From Oecophyllibacter saccharovorans (lineage in GTDB: Bacteria > Pseudomonadota > Alphaproteobacteria > Acetobacterales > Acetobacteraceae), in the NCBI RefSeq assembly GCF_006542375.1, contig NZ_CP038143.1, positions 496,001 to 560,000 on the forward strand: a stretch of 64,000 nucleotides of DNA, in the 5' to 3' direction. The notes under the pieces were generated by a model. That model saw only the letters and a list, made by a program, of their open reading frames with translations. It ran no database searches and was not told the origin of the DNA. The translations under genes were made by a program, and so were the position numbers. Positions 33,644-44,292 of the stretch are shown piece after piece (positions within the stretch are counted from its first letter, which is position 1; every line of letters starts with the position of its first letter).

Positions 33644-36544
33644 TTGGCTTTTCTCAGACGTTTGCGCCGCCAGTCTTCCGCCATTCAGCCGCCTGGCACC
33701 CCGCCAGCTGACATCGCTCCGCAGGGCAGCCTTCCCCCGGGCAAAGGCCCAAGCGTTGCGGCGTCCCGTCTGTCACGCCTGCTCTCGGCGCGGCTGATGG
33801 AGCTGATCGGGCTGGGGCTTCTGGTGGTTGCCGTCGGTATTGCTGCCGCCCTGTTCAGCTTCAACCCGCATGATCCTTCCTTCAACACGGCCACCGGCAC
33901 CCAGCCGACCAATCTCTTCGGGCGCGCGGGAGCGACGGTATCGGATGCACTGATCCAGATGCTCGGTCTCGGCTGCATCCTGCCTGTTCTGGTCCTGCTG
34001 GCCTGGGCCTGGCGGCTGGTGCGCCACCACGGCATGAATGCGCCGCTGCTGCGCATCGTTGCCGCCCTTCTGCTGCTGCCCGCTGCGGCCCTCTTTGTGG
34101 GCGTGCTGCAGCTTCTGTTGCCCGGCGGCCAGGTTGCCTGGCCCTCAGCCAGTGGGCTGGGCGGGGAGGTCGGCGCCTCTCTGGGGCGGAAGCTGCTGAA
34201 CGCCATGCAGTGGGAGATGGGCGCGACCGGCACCGTGCTGGGCGTCATGCTCGCCCTGAGCCTGCTGGGCATCCTCGTGCCCCTGTCCATGGGGCTGCAC
34301 GGCTATGAATGGCGGGCGGTCGGGCGCGGGCTGTGGGCCATGGCACGCTGGCCCGTGCGTGCGTGGCGGGGCCTGCGCGGCACGCCGCAGCCGCCATCCA
34401 GTGGGCGCGTCTACCAGCCCCAGCCCATCCCTGCCCGCGCAAGCGTTGCCGGCATGAACGGCACAACATTGCCCAGCGGCTTTCCCCGGCGCCAGTTCGG
34501 CCGCGCTGCCCCGGCCCTGCCCCCGCAGACAGAAACCGCCCCCGCTTCCACCTGGGTCGAGCCGCCCCAGGCAGCCCAGTCCGACCTGGCGCCTTGGGAG
34601 CGGGCGATGTCTGGCGCCGAAACGCCTGAAGAAGCCAATCACGGCTACGGCAACTATGGCGCCGCCCCCCACACGCCTGAGCCACAGGAACCACCGCCCA
34701 ATCCCTATGCGGAAATGCTGGCCAAAATCCACCGCACCAGTGACAGCCCACCGCCCCCCATCCCCCGGCAGATTGACGATGAAGGCGATGAGGAGGAATA
34801 CACGCAGGCGCCCCTGCCCGCAGCACCCAGCACGCCCGGCCAGACCCTGAGGCGCTTCATCAGCCGCAGCCTCGGCGATGGGGGCGGCAATGCCGCACCG
34901 GCCGGCCCCGCGCCTTACGTGCAACAGGCAGCCCCTGCACCCGTTGCAGCTTCCGCTGCCCCGCCAGCCCCCAGCGCCGCGTGGGAGCCGCCTTCGCTCG
35001 ACCTGCTCAACCCGCCGCCGCCTTCGGGCCAGACCGGACTGTCGGAAGAAGCGCTGCAGGCCAATGCGCGCCTGCTGGAGAGCGTCCTCAATGATTACGG
35101 CGTGCAGGGCAGCATCACCGGCTACCGGGCGGGACCGGTCGTGACCCTTTACGAGCTGGAGCCCGCACCGGGCGTCCGTTCGGCACGCGTCATCGGCCTG
35201 GCTGACGATATCGCCCGCTCCCTCGCCGTGCTCAGCGTGCGTATCGCCACCGTGCCGGGGCGCAATGTCATCGGTATTGAAGTGCCCAATGCCGAGCGGG
35301 AAACGGTCTATTTCCCCGAGCTGCTGCAGACCAAGGCCTGGACCGGCTCACGCGGCAAGCTGGAGCTGGCGCTCGGCAAGGACATCGCCGGTGAACCGGT
35401 CTTTGCTGACCTGGCGCGCATGCCCCACCTGCTGGTTGCGGGCACGACCGGCTCGGGCAAATCGGTCGGGATCAATGCCATGATCCTCTCGCTCCTCTAC
35501 CGGCTCAGCCCTGAAGACTGCCGCCTGATCCTGATCGACCCCAAGATTCTCGAGCTTTCCATCTATGACGGCATCCCCCACCTCATGACGCCCGTGGTGA
35601 CGGAGCCGCCCAAGGCGGTGTCAGCGCTCAAATGGGCCGTTCAGGAGATGGACCGCCGGTACCGCCTGATGGCTGACCACCAGGTGCGCAACATCAGCAG
35701 CTACAACGACCGGATCCGCCGCCTGCGCGATTCAGGCGAAGCGCCGACACGCCGGATCCAGACCGGTTTCGACCCTGAAACGGGCCGTCCGGTTTTTGAC
35801 GAGCACCGGCTGCCGCTTGAGCACCTGCCCTATATCGTCATCGTGATCGACGAGATGGCCGATCTGATGATGACCGCCGGCAAGGAGATCGAGGCCGCCG
35901 TCCTGCGTCTGGCGCAGAAGGCGCGTGCGGCGGGCATTCACGTCATCATGGCCACACAGCGGCCTTCGGTGGATGTCATCACCGGCACCATCAAGGCCAA
36001 CTTCCCGACCCGCATTTCCTTTCAGGTCACCAACAAGTTCGACAGCCGCACCATTCTCGGCGAACAGGGCGCAGAACAGCTCCTGGGGCGCGGCGACATG
36101 CTCTTCATGCAGGGCGGCGCGCGCATCACACGTGTGCACGGCCCGTTCATCAGCGATGAGGAAGTGGAGGCGGTCGTCAATGACCTGCGCTCCAAGGGCC
36201 AGCCGGTCTACAATGCTGACGTGGTGGCTGATGAGGAGCCTGAGGAAAGCGCATCCGGCAGCTCGGGAGGCGGCAAGGGCGGTGACGGGGATGGCTCGAG
36301 CGACCTTTATGAGCAGGCGGTCAATCTGGTCCTGCGCGAGAACCGCGCTTCCACCAGCTTCGTGCAGCGCCACCTCTCCATCGGCTATAACCGCGCCGCC
36401 AACATTATCGACCAGATGGAACGCGAAGGCATCATCAGCCCGGCCAACCATGTCGGCAAGCGCGAAATCCTGGCCTCCAGGTCGCGTGGCAATGATTTCG
36501 ACGGCGAGGATGAAGACGGGGAAGGCGCGGATGGGTTCTCATGA
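33644..36544 (+). CDS. ftsK: FtsK/SpoIIIE DNA translocase
   Basis: A 966-residue septal DNA pump that resolves chromosome dimers with XerCD. Four hydrophobic segments lie within residues about 45-230, then a long Pro/Ala/Gln-rich linker (about 240-470). The motor has Walker [12 protein letters not shown] near residue 605 and Walker [14 protein letters not shown] near residue 735. The C-terminal gamma winged helix ([34 protein letters not shown]) reads KOPS. The start is TTG 33644 with TAGAGG 6 bases upstream. It overlaps the next gene by ATGA. Confidence 0.96.
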   Translation: MAFLRRLRRQSSAIQPPGTPPADIAPQGSLPPGKGPSVAASRLSRLLSARLMELIGLGLLVVAVGIAAALFSFNPHDPSFNTATGTQPTNLFGRAGATVSDALIQMLGLGCILPVLVLLAWAWRLVRHHGMNAPLLRIVAALLLLPAAALFVGVLQLLLPGGQVAWPSASGLGGEVGASLGRKLLNAMQWEMGATGTVLGVMLALSLLGILVPLSMGLHGYEWRAVGRGLWAMARWPVRAWRGLRGTPQPPSSGRVYQPQPIPARASVAGMNGTTLPSGFPRRQFGRAAPALPPQTETAPASTWVEPPQAAQSDLAPWERAMSGAETPEEANHGYGNYGAAPHTPEPQEPPPNPYAEMLAKIHRTSDSPPPPIPRQIDDEGDEEEYTQAPLPAAPSTPGQTLRRFISRSLGDGGGNAAPAGPAPYVQQAAPAPVAASAAPPAPSAAWEPPSLDLLNPPPPSGQTGLSEEALQANARLLESVLNDYGVQGSITGYRAGPVVTLYELEPAPGVRSARVIGLADDIARSLAVLSVRIATVPGRNVIGIEVPNAERETVYFPELLQTKAWTGSRGKLELALGKDIAGEPVFADLARMPHLLVAGTTGSGKSVGINAMILSLLYRLSPEDCRLILIDPKILELSIYDGIPHLMTPVVTEPPKAVSALKWAVQEMDRRYRLMADHQVRNISSYNDRIRRLRDSGEAPTRRIQTGFDPETGRPVFDEHRLPLEHLPYIVIVIDEMADLMMTAGKEIEAAVLRLAQKARAAGIHVIMATQRPSVDVITGTIKANFPTRISFQVTNKFDSRTILGEQGAEQLLGRGDMLFMQGGARITRVHGPFISDEEVEAVVNDLRSKGQPVYNADVVADEEPEESASGSSGGGKGGDGDGSSDLYEQAVNLVLRENRASTSFVQRHLSIGYNRAANIIDQMEREGIISPANHVGKREILASRSRGNDFDGEDEDGEGADGFS

Positions 36545-37275
36545 GCCCCCCTCCCCTCTTCCGCCCAGGCGCAGCGCTGCCGATCCTGTGGGAAAATGAC
36601 CGCTGCGCCATCATCAACAAACCCTCAGGCCTCCCTGTCCACCCCGGTCCGCGCACCACCGACACGGTTGAAAGCCGTTTCCTGCCCCAGAAGCGCGGCG
36701 GCCCCTGGCTGGTGCACCGCCTTGACGCCGATACGGCCGGCTGCCTGCTGATCGCCCGCAGAAAGACAGCTCTCACCCAGCTGCAGGAAGCCTTTGCCGG
36801 GCGGCAGGTGCGCAAGGTTTACTGGGCTATCGTGCAGGGACGGCCCGTGCAGGCGGAAGGCCTGATCGACAATTTCCTGCACAAGGAAAGCCTAGGGAAC
36901 GGGCAGGGATGGAAAATGGCCGCCGTGCCGGCCTCCGGCATGACGGGAACCGATAAAGGCTCAGGCGCTCTGCCGGCCCGCACGCGCTGGAAGCTTGTGG
37001 CCCACAACCCGGAGAAGGACATCAGCCTGCTGGAACTGGAACTGCTGACAGGACGGACCCATCAGGCGCGCGTGCATTGCGCAACGTTGGGCACGCCCAT
37101 TCTGGGGGATCCTGTATATGGCACCGTTCCCCATCCGGGTTTATCACATGTGCCCATGCAGCTTCTGGCCCGGCAGCTCCAGGTTAAGGGACCGGAAAGC
37201 GAAAAGCCTCTTGAAGCCGTCGCCCCGCCTGAAGCTGACATGGCGCGCCTCATTGCCACGATGGCGCCCGCCTGA
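36541..37275 (+). CDS. RluA-family pseudouridine synthase
   Basis: A 244-residue RNA-modifying enzyme without an S4 domain. [20 protein letters not shown] and [16 protein letters not shown] (with the catalytic Asp in HRLD) and [20 protein letters not shown] are the family motifs. The variant lacks an N-terminal S4 domain, as in RluA and TruC. The target RNA cannot be told from sequence. It is translationally coupled to ftsK by a 4-base overlap, an unusual pairing of functions that more likely reflects compaction than a shared role. Confidence 0.9.
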   Translation: MSPPPLFRPGAALPILWENDRCAIINKPSGLPVHPGPRTTDTVESRFLPQKRGGPWLVHRLDADTAGCLLIARRKTALTQLQEAFAGRQVRKVYWAIVQGRPVQAEGLIDNFLHKESLGNGQGWKMAAVPASGMTGTDKGSGALPARTRWKLVAHNPEKDISLLELELLTGRTHQARVHCATLGTPILGDPVYGTVPHPGLSHVPMQLLARQLQVKGPESEKPLEAVAPPEADMARLIATMAPA

Positions 37276-37350
37276 AAGGGGCCTGTTCACCAAAGGCGCC
37301 CAGCCTTCGGCTCGATAGCGCACTCAACATCAATGGCGGTTATACCGAGC

Positions 37351-37385
37351 CCTGATGCCCCTAAGCTCTTTCCATCAGGATTTTA
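37351..37385. terminator. Possible terminator between convergent genes
   Basis: CCTGATG (37351-37357) pairs with CATCAGG (37373-37379) across a 15-base loop and is followed by ATTTTA. It lies between the RluA-type gene and the convergent monooxygenase. The long loop makes it a weak candidate. Confidence 0.4.
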
Positions 37386-37386
37386 A

Positions 37387-38658
37387 TCAGGGCTGGGGAT
37401 CCATCAGCATCCGGGTGACGCGGCGCTTGAAGGGCACCAAGCGGTCAGCCAGGCGCAGGCCAAGCTTGCGGGCCAGCAGGAAGGGCGCTTCATCACGCGT
37501 ATAGGCCACGGCGATGGCATTGGTGGCTGCAAAAAGCGGGGCCGTTTCGCGGCGCAGGCGGCGCGCGAACGCAGCCAGGGCCCGCGGGGCGCCTGGATCG
37601 CCCGAGCCGGCGCTGATCGCGTCAGCAAGGAATTCCTGCGCCTTGATGCCGAAATTGAACCCGTGCGCCGTGATCGGGTGCATGCCCACGGCCGCATCAC
37701 CGATCAGGGCCAGGCGGGGGCCATGAAAACGGTGGGCGTAAACGGCCTTGAGGGGATAGGTGATGCGCGGGCTTTCCAGGCTGAGCTCACCAAGCCGCCG
37801 GTGCGTGCGGCGGGTGATCTCGGCTGAGAATTCTTCGGGCGAGGCAGCCTTGAGACGCGCGATCTCCTCAGGCGGCAGGGTCAGGACGAGCGAAGAGACA
37901 GAGCCGGGCTTGCCGTCAGGAGCCACTGGCAGAAGGGCGATCGTCTGGCGTTCATCAAACCACTGCAATGCCGTCTCTTCATGGGAAGGGTGGTGGCGCA
38001 TGCGGCAGACCAGGATGTCCATGCCGAAATCATGCACGATCGCCCCGATCCCCGCCATGTCGCGCACCCGCGAGAAGCGCCCGTCGGCCCCCACCAGCAG
38101 ACGCGCCTTGAGCTCTTTGCCGGGCGCAGCTCCGTCAATGCCTGCCGGCTCGTCAAGCTGGATGGAAACCTCCTGGCGGCGGGGCGTGAAGCCTGAGACC
38201 GAACGCCCGCAGAGCAGCGTGATTTCAGGCGTGGCTGCAACGCGGCGATACAAAGCGCGGCGGATATGGTGGTTGGCGACCAGATAGCCCAGCGGCCCGT
38301 CTCCGCCTTCCGGCCCTGCATCTTCCGCCCTGAAGAGCAGCGGCGATTCAGTGGCGTCCCCGCTTTCCACGCGCGCCACGCGCAGCGGGCAGACGGCGTC
38401 AGGCGGGATCTCGTGCCACACGCCTGTCTTCTCCATCCAGTGACGGGTGTGGTGGGTCAGGGCGATTTCCCGCCCGTCAAAGGAGGGATCAGCCAGCACG
38501 GATTCAGGCGCGCGCTCCACCACGCAGACCCGCCAGCCATCGCGCGCGCAGGACAGGGCCGCTGCCAGCCCGGCAGGGCCGCCACCGGCTATCACGATAT
38601 CAAACTCATTGCCGGTTGAGGCAGGCGCAGCCTGGGAAGACGGGGAAGACTTGGTCAT
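37387..38658 (-). CDS. UbiH/UbiF/UbiM-type FAD monooxygenase (ubiquinone ring hydroxylase)
   Basis: A 423-residue class A flavoprotein hydroxylase. FAD-binding motifs: DIVIAGGGPAGLAAALSCAR near the N-terminus, LLVGADGRFSRVRDMAG (DG motif), and LALIGDAAVGMHPITAHGFN (GD motif). The GDAAVGMHP-type sequence and overall length suit the UbiM branch of alphaproteobacteria, but UbiH, UbiF and UbiM cannot be told apart by eye. It probably hydroxylates a ubiquinone precursor at the membrane. It lies 38 bases after the nitroreductase gene on the same strand. Confidence 0.85.
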   Translation of the reverse strand: MTKSSPSSQAAPASTGNEFDIVIAGGGPAGLAAALSCARDGWRVCVVERAPESVLADPSFDGREIALTHHTRHWMEKTGVWHEIPPDAVCPLRVARVESGDATESPLLFRAEDAGPEGGDGPLGYLVANHHIRRALYRRVAATPEITLLCGRSVSGFTPRRQEVSIQLDEPAGIDGAAPGKELKARLLVGADGRFSRVRDMAGIGAIVHDFGMDILVCRMRHHPSHEETALQWFDERQTIALLPVAPDGKPGSVSSLVLTLPPEEIARLKAASPEEFSAEITRRTHRRLGELSLESPRITYPLKAVYAHRFHGPRLALIGDAAVGMHPITAHGFNFGIKAQEFLADAISAGSGDPGAPRALAAFARRLRRETAPLFAATNAIAVAYTRDEAPFLLARKLGLRLADRLVPFKRRVTRMLMDPQP

Positions 38659-38696
38659 TGCAGGACGCCTCCTTGTGCGGTTGGGGGAACGGAACC

Positions 38697-39356
38697 TCAG
38701 CCGGGCTGAGCGCTTTCCCGGTCGACCGGAAAGCTCACTTTGGAGCCGGGCTTCCAGAAAGCGAGATAGGCCTTCGGATCAGGGCGACCGGGCACCGGGC
38801 GCGGCCCTGCGGGCGTGCCGATGAACATGAAGCCTGCAAGGCGGTCATCGCCCTTGAGCCCCAGGCTCTCACGCAGCTTCGGGTCATCGCAGAATTTCCC
38901 GCTGATCCACTTGCCGCCAAAACCTGCGAGATGCAGCGCGTTCAGCACATTCATGGCCGCAGCCCCGACAGCCATCTCCTGTTCCCAGACCGGAATAGGA
39001 CTTTCTGGCTGCAGGTGCATTCCCAACGCCAACACAAGCGGCGTGGTGCTGAAGCGCGCAAAACGCATCTCGCGTTTCTTCTCGGGCAGCTCCGGCTCCT
39101 GGCGGTCTATCGCGGCCAGCACCTCATGGGCGAAAGCCGGGCGCGCCTCCCCGGTGATCGCCACGTAACGCCAGGGGCGCAGCCGGCCATGGTCCGGCGC
39201 GCGCAGGGCGGCTGCCAGAATGGTCTCCAGCGACTGCCCTTCAGGGGCGGGAGCGACCAGATCATCGCGGGAGGCACGGCTCAGCAGCTGCTCGAGGGCC
39301 GGGGAAGTCTTGCCGGATGCGTGGCTGGCAGGTGTGGCGGGATCAGATGCGGTCAT
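38697..39356 (-). CDS. Nitroreductase-family protein (YdjA-like)
   Basis: A 219-residue FMN-dependent oxidoreductase. AALRAPDHGRLRPWRYVAIT matches the YdjA-type FMN-binding start, followed by VWEQEMAVGAAAMNVLNALH and AGFGGKWISGKFCDDPKLRE. The start is ATG 39356; the frame is open further but with no better signal. It reduces nitro compounds or quinones with NAD(P)H; the natural substrate is unknown. It is immediately upstream of the ubiquinone hydroxylase gene and diverges from hisB. Confidence 0.88.
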   Translation of the reverse strand: MTASDPATPASHASGKTSPALEQLLSRASRDDLVAPAPEGQSLETILAAALRAPDHGRLRPWRYVAITGEARPAFAHEVLAAIDRQEPELPEKKREMRFARFSTTPLVLALGMHLQPESPIPVWEQEMAVGAAAMNVLNALHLAGFGGKWISGKFCDDPKLRESLGLKGDDRLAGFMFIGTPAGPRPVPGRPDPKAYLAFWKPGSKVSFPVDRESAQPG

Positions 39357-39502
39357 GCCCCCGTTATGCGCTCCGCATCCCGGACTGGCAACAAGGGACT
39401 GGCAACTGGGAAGACACCCTGCAGACATTGGCCCGCAGCCCTGCGCTCCGAGCAGGGGCCACGGCTCTTTCTTCCCGCATGTCCGCCTGATAAGCTCCGC
39501 CC

Positions 39503-40207
39503 ATGGCCCGTTCAGACTCCCGCATGCCTGCCGCCGCCCCAGCCAGGACCTTTGAGGCCAGCGCCTACCGGCACCCGTTTTCAGCGGCGGCTTCTGCGGA
39601 GACGCTTTCGCCGGCCTCCCCGCGCCGCGCCAAAGTCAGCCGGCGCACGGGCGAGACGGAGATCACCCTCACCCTTTCCCTTGACGGCACCGGCGATGTC
39701 CGGCTGGGGACAGGCATCGGGTTTTTCGACCACATGCTTGATGCCCTGGCCCGCCACAGCGGCTTTGACCTGCATCTCGACATGCGCGGTGACCTGAATG
39801 TCGATGACCACCACACTATTGAGGATATCGGCATCGCGCTTGGCGAAGCGTTCTGTCAGGCGATCGGCGACAAGCGCGGCATAGAGCGTTTCGGCCAGGC
39901 CCTGGTGCCGCTTGATGAAGCCCTGTGCGAAAGTGCGATCGACATTTCAGGCCGCCCCTTTTTGGCATGGGATGTGACTTTCCCGCGGGAATATCTGGGC
40001 GCGATGAGCACGGAGATGATCGAGGAATTCTTCCGCGCTTTCGTGATGTCTGCCCGCATCACGGCCCACCTGACGTGCCGGAGCGGCAGGAACGCCCATC
40101 ACATCGCTGAAAGCGCCTTCAAGTCCTTCGCCCGCGCCCTGCGCATGGCCTGCCGGCGCGACCCCGCCAGTGCCGGGCGCATCCCCTCCACCAAGGGCGT
40201 GCTCTGA
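39503..40207 (+). CDS. hisB: HisB: imidazoleglycerol-phosphate dehydratase
   Basis: A 234-residue monofunctional dehydratase for the sixth step of histidine synthesis. Metal-binding motifs: GIGFFDHMLDALARHSGFDL, DDHHTIEDIGIALGEAF and RNAHHIAESAFKSFARALR. An N-terminal extension of about 40 Ala/Pro-rich residues precedes the domain. It begins a run of histidine genes in the order hisB-hisH-hisA-hisF-hisE. Confidence 0.96.
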   Translation: MARSDSRMPAAAPARTFEASAYRHPFSAAASAETLSPASPRRAKVSRRTGETEITLTLSLDGTGDVRLGTGIGFFDHMLDALARHSGFDLHLDMRGDLNVDDHHTIEDIGIALGEAFCQAIGDKRGIERFGQALVPLDEALCESAIDISGRPFLAWDVTFPREYLGAMSTEMIEEFFRAFVMSARITAHLTCRSGRNAHHIAESAFKSFARALRMACRRDPASAGRIPSTKGVL

Positions 40208-40256
40208 AATGCCGAGCCAGGCGCAGCGCAGGGGGCGTCCTAGAAGCACAGGGCCG

Positions 40257-40922
40257 ATGCGCGTGGTGATCATTGACTATAACGGCGGCAATCTGGCCTC
40301 TGCCGCTCAGGCCACCCGCCGCGCCGCCCAGCTGCGCGGGGTGGAAGCCGAGGTGGTGATTTCGGGAGAGGAAAGCGTGCTGCAATCAGCAGACCGGCTC
40401 ATCCTGCCGGGCCAGGGCGCTTTCGCCGATTGCGCGCACGGCCTCCACCAGGCCGGTCTGCAACCCGTGCTGGAACGCATGACCCAGGACGGCACGCCGT
40501 TTCTCGGTATCTGCGTGGGCATGCAGCTCATGGCTGAAAGCGGGCTGGAACATGGCCGCACGGAAGGTCTGAGCTGGATCAAGGGGGAAGTTGCGCGCAT
40601 GGAGCCGGCTCCAGGTGAAGCCACAGACGCTGCCGGGACCCTGCGTCTGCCCCATATGGGCTGGAACACGCTGGACTTCACGCCAGGCGCCCACCCGCTG
40701 ACAGAAGGTGTGCAACCGGGAGAGCATGCCTATTTCGTCCATTCCTATGCCCTGCGCCACGGTGATCCGGCTGAATGCGTGATGACGACGCAGTATGGCG
40801 GGCAGGTCCCTGCCATGGTGGCGCGGGGGACGCGGTGCGGGACGCAGTTTCACGTTGAAAAAAGCCAGGAGGTCGGGCTGACCCTGCTCGGCAACTTCCT
40901 GCAGTGGCAGCCGGTGCCCTGA
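40257..40922 (+). CDS. hisH: HisH: imidazole glycerol phosphate synthase, glutaminase subunit
   Basis: About 221 residues from ATG 40257, which begins MRVVIIDYNGGNLASAAQAT exactly at the domain start; ATG 40209, just after the hisB stop, is an alternative that adds 16 residues. The glutaminase triad is visible: Cys in FLGICVGMQLM, and His and Glu in TQFHVEKSQ. It supplies ammonia to HisF. The next gene starts directly after its stop. Confidence 0.94.
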   Translation: MRVVIIDYNGGNLASAAQATRRAAQLRGVEAEVVISGEESVLQSADRLILPGQGAFADCAHGLHQAGLQPVLERMTQDGTPFLGICVGMQLMAESGLEHGRTEGLSWIKGEVARMEPAPGEATDAAGTLRLPHMGWNTLDFTPGAHPLTEGVQPGEHAYFVHSYALRHGDPAECVMTTQYGGQVPAMVARGTRCGTQFHVEKSQEVGLTLLGNFLQWQPVP

Positions 40923-42380
40923 ATGTCCGGCCCCACCCTCCGCGAGGCCAGCCGGGTTGAAAGCACCCTTGATGAGGTCGACCTCTCCACCCTGACCGAC
41001 GCCGCCTGCGCCGCCATTCTGGACGGCGCCACGCTTGACTGGACCTACCCGCCGGAACGCGGGGTGCTGGAGCGTTATTTCAACGGGCTGGTGCACACGC
41101 CGGGCCGTGCTTTCTTCGTGGTGCGGGGTGATGAGGGTGCAGTGTGCGGCGCAGGCATTCTGGCCTTTCCGGGCGGCGGGACGACCCTGCGCCCCAAAAC
41201 ACGCGCCAAGCTGCTCCGCGCCTTCGTCGCCCCTTATGCGCGCAACAAGGGGCTGGGCACGCTGCTGGTGGAGGAAATGATTGCCACCGCCGGCGCCAGG
41301 GGCGCGCAGGTGCTGGATTGCGAAGTGCCTGAAACCTGCCAGGCTGCCGCCCATCTGCTGGAAAAACTGGGCTTCCAGCATTTCGGCACCCATCCCTGCT
41401 ACCAGCGCCTGGGCGGCAAGAACATTCAGGGGCTCTACTTCACCCGGATTCTTTCCCCCGCCTCTATTGATCCGCCAGCGCATGAGGAGCCCGATCCAGA
41501 AGCTGGGCCAGAGGGAGAGGCCGCCTTCACCCTACCAACGCCCTCTTCACCGAAAAGCCCCGTTCCGATGCCTGAGCCCACCCAAGCTGCCCCTTCGACC
41601 CTGCCTGACAGACCTGAACGCCCGCGCCTGGCCCTCTACCCTGCCATCGACCTCAAGGAAGGGGCCTGCGTGCGCCTGCGCCAGGGCGAGATGTCAGACG
41701 CATTGCATTATTCCGATGATCCCGCCGCCCAGGCCCGCGCCTTTGCCCAGGCCGGTTGCCGGCACCTGCATGTTGTGGACCTGGATGGCGCCTTTGCCGG
41801 CCAGTCAGCCAACGGGGCGGCGGTCGAGGCCATCCTCAAAGCCACTTCCCTGCCCGTGCAGCTGGGCGGGGGCCTGCGTGACATGCGCAGCATCGAGCGC
41901 TGGCTGGAGGCCGGGGTCAGTCGCGTCATCCTGGGCTCGGCAGCCGTCAAGGACCCCGGGCTGGTCCGCCAGGCCGCGCGCGCCTGGCCCGGCCGTATCG
42001 TTGCCGGCATTGATGCCCGGCACGGGCGCGTGGCAACGGAAGGCTGGGCGGAGGTCTCCGAGCTGACCGCGCCCGAGCTGGCGCTGCGCATGGAGGAGGC
42101 CGGGGTGGCAGCAGTGATCTTCACCGAGATCACCCGCGACGGCATGCTGGAAGGGCTGGACCTCGACCAGACGGTGGATCTGGCAGCACGCCTCAATATT
42201 CCTGTCATCGCCAGCGGCGGCGTGGGCACGCTTGCGCATCTGCGCGCCCTGAAGGCGCGCGCCTGTGCTTTGCCCAAAAGCGGCGCAGGCGGCCTTGGCG
42301 GCGTGGTGGTCGGCCGCGCGCTTTATGACGGGCGCATCGGGCTCAAGGAAGCGCTGGACGTATTGGACGGCCCATGCTGA
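40923..42380 (+). CDS. hisA: GNAT acetyltransferase fused to HisA
   Basis: A single 485-residue frame. Residues 1 to about 177 are a GNAT acetyltransferase ([20 protein letters not shown] is the acetyl-CoA loop). Residues about 178-234 are a Pro/Glu/Ser-rich linker. Residues about 235-485 are HisA, the phosphoribosylformimino isomerase: [40 protein letters not shown] and [16 protein letters not shown] 41568 (MPEPTQ) in the linker could start HisA separately. Sequence alone does not show whether the fused protein is made or HisA is translated from within. Confidence 0.88.
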   Translation: MSGPTLREASRVESTLDEVDLSTLTDAACAAILDGATLDWTYPPERGVLERYFNGLVHTPGRAFFVVRGDEGAVCGAGILAFPGGGTTLRPKTRAKLLRAFVAPYARNKGLGTLLVEEMIATAGARGAQVLDCEVPETCQAAAHLLEKLGFQHFGTHPCYQRLGGKNIQGLYFTRILSPASIDPPAHEEPDPEAGPEGEAAFTLPTPSSPKSPVPMPEPTQAAPSTLPDRPERPRLALYPAIDLKEGACVRLRQGEMSDALHYSDDPAAQARAFAQAGCRHLHVVDLDGAFAGQSANGAAVEAILKATSLPVQLGGGLRDMRSIERWLEAGVSRVILGSAAVKDPGLVRQAARAWPGRIVAGIDARHGRVATEGWAEVSELTAPELALRMEEAGVAAVIFTEITRDGMLEGLDLDQTVDLAARLNIPVIASGGVGTLAHLRALKARACALPKSGAGGLGGVVVGRALYDGRIGLKEALDVLDGPC

Positions 42381-43135
42381 AACTGCGCGTCATCCCCTGC
42401 CTGGATGTGCGTGACGGGCGCGTGGTGAAGGGCGTCAACTTCGTCTCCCTGCGCGATGCGGGCGACCCGGTCGAGCAGGCCAGGGTTTATGACCGGGCCG
42501 GAGCTGACGAGCTTACCTTCCTTGATATCACCGCCAGCACGGATAACCGCGGCACGATCCTGGACGTGGTGGAACGCACAGCAGCGGAGATCAACCTGCC
42601 GCTGACGGTTGGCGGCGGGATCAGGGAATGCGGCGATATCCGCAACCTGCTGCTGCGCGGGGCCGATAAATGCGCCATCAATTCCGCAGCCCTGCGCCGC
42701 CCCGAGCTGATCAATGAAGCGGCCGGGCGGTTCGGCAGCCAGTGCGTGGTGGCAGCAATCGACGCACGTGCTGACGGGCGCGGCGGCTGGGAAGTCTTTG
42801 CCAGGGGCGGGCGCGAACCCACAGGCATTGACGCCGTTGCCTGGGCACAGGAGCTGGCTGAGCGCGGTGCAGGCGAGATCCTGCTGACCAGCATGGACCG
42901 CGACGGCACCCGCTCAGGCTTTGACCTCGAGCTGCTCAAGGCGGTCTGCGCGCGCGTCAACGTGCCTGTGGTCGCTTCAGGCGGCGTAGGCACGCTGGCG
43001 CATTTCGTCGAAGGCGCGCAGGCAGGTGCTAGCGGCTTGCTGGCAGCCAGCGTGTTTCACTTCGGGCGGTTTCAGGTGCAGGATGTCAAACAGGCCCTGG
43101 CCGATGCCGGCCTGCCCACCCGCCTGGGGCGCTGA
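42374..43135 (+). CDS. hisF: HisF: imidazole glycerol phosphate synthase, cyclase subunit
   Basis: A 253-residue (beta/alpha)8 enzyme. It begins [20 protein letters not shown], with the catalytic Asp in CLDV and a second Asp in [17 protein letters not shown]. Phosphate-binding loops VGGGIR and [11 protein letters not shown] are present. It overlaps the HisA frame by 7 bases. It forms the cyclase half of the HisHF complex. Confidence 0.97.
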   Translation: MLKLRVIPCLDVRDGRVVKGVNFVSLRDAGDPVEQARVYDRAGADELTFLDITASTDNRGTILDVVERTAAEINLPLTVGGGIRECGDIRNLLLRGADKCAINSAALRRPELINEAAGRFGSQCVVAAIDARADGRGGWEVFARGGREPTGIDAVAWAQELAERGAGEILLTSMDRDGTRSGFDLELLKAVCARVNVPVVASGGVGTLAHFVEGAQAGASGLLAASVFHFGRFQVQDVKQALADAGLPTRLGR

Positions 43136-43170
43136 CCCAGTTTTTCCCTTCCCGCCCAGGAGATTTCCCC

Positions 43171-43542
43171 ATGACCACGCCCGCTTCACCCAAGAGTGCC
43201 AATTCAGCCGAAGCCCATGGCCGCCACGTGCTTGAACGGCTGTTTGCTACGGTGGTGGAACGCAGAACGGCCTCGCCCGAGCTGAGCCACTCAGCCCGCC
43301 TCATGGCCCGGGGGCGTGACAAGATCGCCCAGAAGTTCGGTGAGGAAGCGGTGGAATGCGTGATCGAGGCGGTGAACGGCAACAAGCCCGCTTTGGTCAG
43401 CGAAAGCGCGGACGTGCTTTATCATCTGGTGGTGATGTGGGTGGATGCAGGCGTAACCCCTGAGATGGTCTGGGCTGAGCTTGCCCGCCGCGAAGGCACC
43501 AGCGGCGTGGCCGAGAAAGCCGCCAGACCGAAAACCCCCTGA
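43171..43542 (+). CDS. hisE: HisE: phosphoribosyl-ATP pyrophosphatase
   Basis: A 123-residue helical enzyme of the second histidine step. It carries the family core [20 protein letters not shown] and [20 protein letters not shown] with the acidic residues that bind metal and pyrophosphate. It is monofunctional, without a HisI domain. GGAGA precedes the ATG. It lies 35 bases after hisF. Confidence 0.94.
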   Translation: MTTPASPKSANSAEAHGRHVLERLFATVVERRTASPELSHSARLMARGRDKIAQKFGEEAVECVIEAVNGNKPALVSESADVLYHLVVMWVDAGVTPEMVWAELARREGTSGVAEKAARPKTP

Positions 43543-43574
43543 TCTTCCACCCCCTTCAAGCAGGAGCGCTCCCC

Positions 43575-43961
43575 ATGGTAACCACTGCCCCCAACCCCGC
43601 TTACGACCCCAACAACGTCTTCGCCCGCATCCTGCGCGGCGAGATCCCGTGCCACAAGGTCTATGAAAACGACGCGGCCCTGGCCTTTCACGACATCACG
43701 CCCGCGGCCCCGGTGCATGTGCTGGTGATTCCCCGCGGCGCTTACACGGACTTCCATGACTTCACCCGCCGCGCCACGCCTGAGGAGATCGCAAAGTTCT
43801 GGCAGGCCGTTGACCACGTGGCCCAACAGGAAAACCTCCTCCCCGCCGGCTTCCGACTGATCACCAATACCGGCCCCGACAGCGGCCAGGAAGTTCCACA
43901 TTTCCACGTGCACCTTCTCGGCGGCGAAAAACTGGGCCCGTTGCTGAGCCGCAAGGGCTGA
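43575..43961 (+). CDS. HIT-family nucleotide hydrolase (HinT-like)
   Basis: A 128-residue protein with the histidine triad HFHVHLLGG near the C-terminus and the N-terminal FARILRGEIPCHKVYENDAA typical of HinT. It hydrolyses adenosine phosphoramidates. It follows hisE by 32 bases; hinT beside histidine genes is common in alphaproteobacteria. AGGAGCG lies upstream of the ATG. Confidence 0.93.
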   Translation: MVTTAPNPAYDPNNVFARILRGEIPCHKVYENDAALAFHDITPAAPVHVLVIPRGAYTDFHDFTRRATPEEIAKFWQAVDHVAQQENLLPAGFRLITNTGPDSGQEVPHFHVHLLGGEKLGPLLSRKG

Positions 43962-44058
43962 TGGCGGGAAGGCGCTGAACAAACGCTAACGCCAGCCGGC
44001 GCACTGCGAACCCCCTTGCTTTTCCGGCAGGTTTGCCCTAGAAGCAGACCTGCCTCCC

Positions 44059-44134
44059 GTCCCATTCGTCTAGAGGCCTAGGACACCGCCCTCTCACGGC
44101 GGCAACAGGGGTTCGAATCCCCTATGGGACGCCA
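44059..44134 (+). tRNA. tRNA-Glu (anticodon CTC)
   Basis: A complete cloverleaf of 76 bases. The acceptor arms are GTCCCAT and ATGGGAC, the anticodon arm is CCGCC-CTCTCAC-GGCGG with anticodon CTC, and the T arm is AGGGG-TTCGAAT-CCCCT. The discriminator base is G, and the CCA end is encoded. AT-rich foreign-looking DNA begins at the next base, which makes this 3' end a likely integration site. Confidence 0.97.
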
Positions 44135-44292
44135 AAATTTTCTAAACTAGTATAGTAATTAAAACATCTAAGAGGATTTTAATATTCTCTCCTTTCTCTG
44201 ATTATTAAATTTCGTTCTCTAAGGTAAATTAATTTATTTTTTGAGTAGTAAACACCAAAATCTATTCTGGCTTAATTTAGATAGAACATGAT

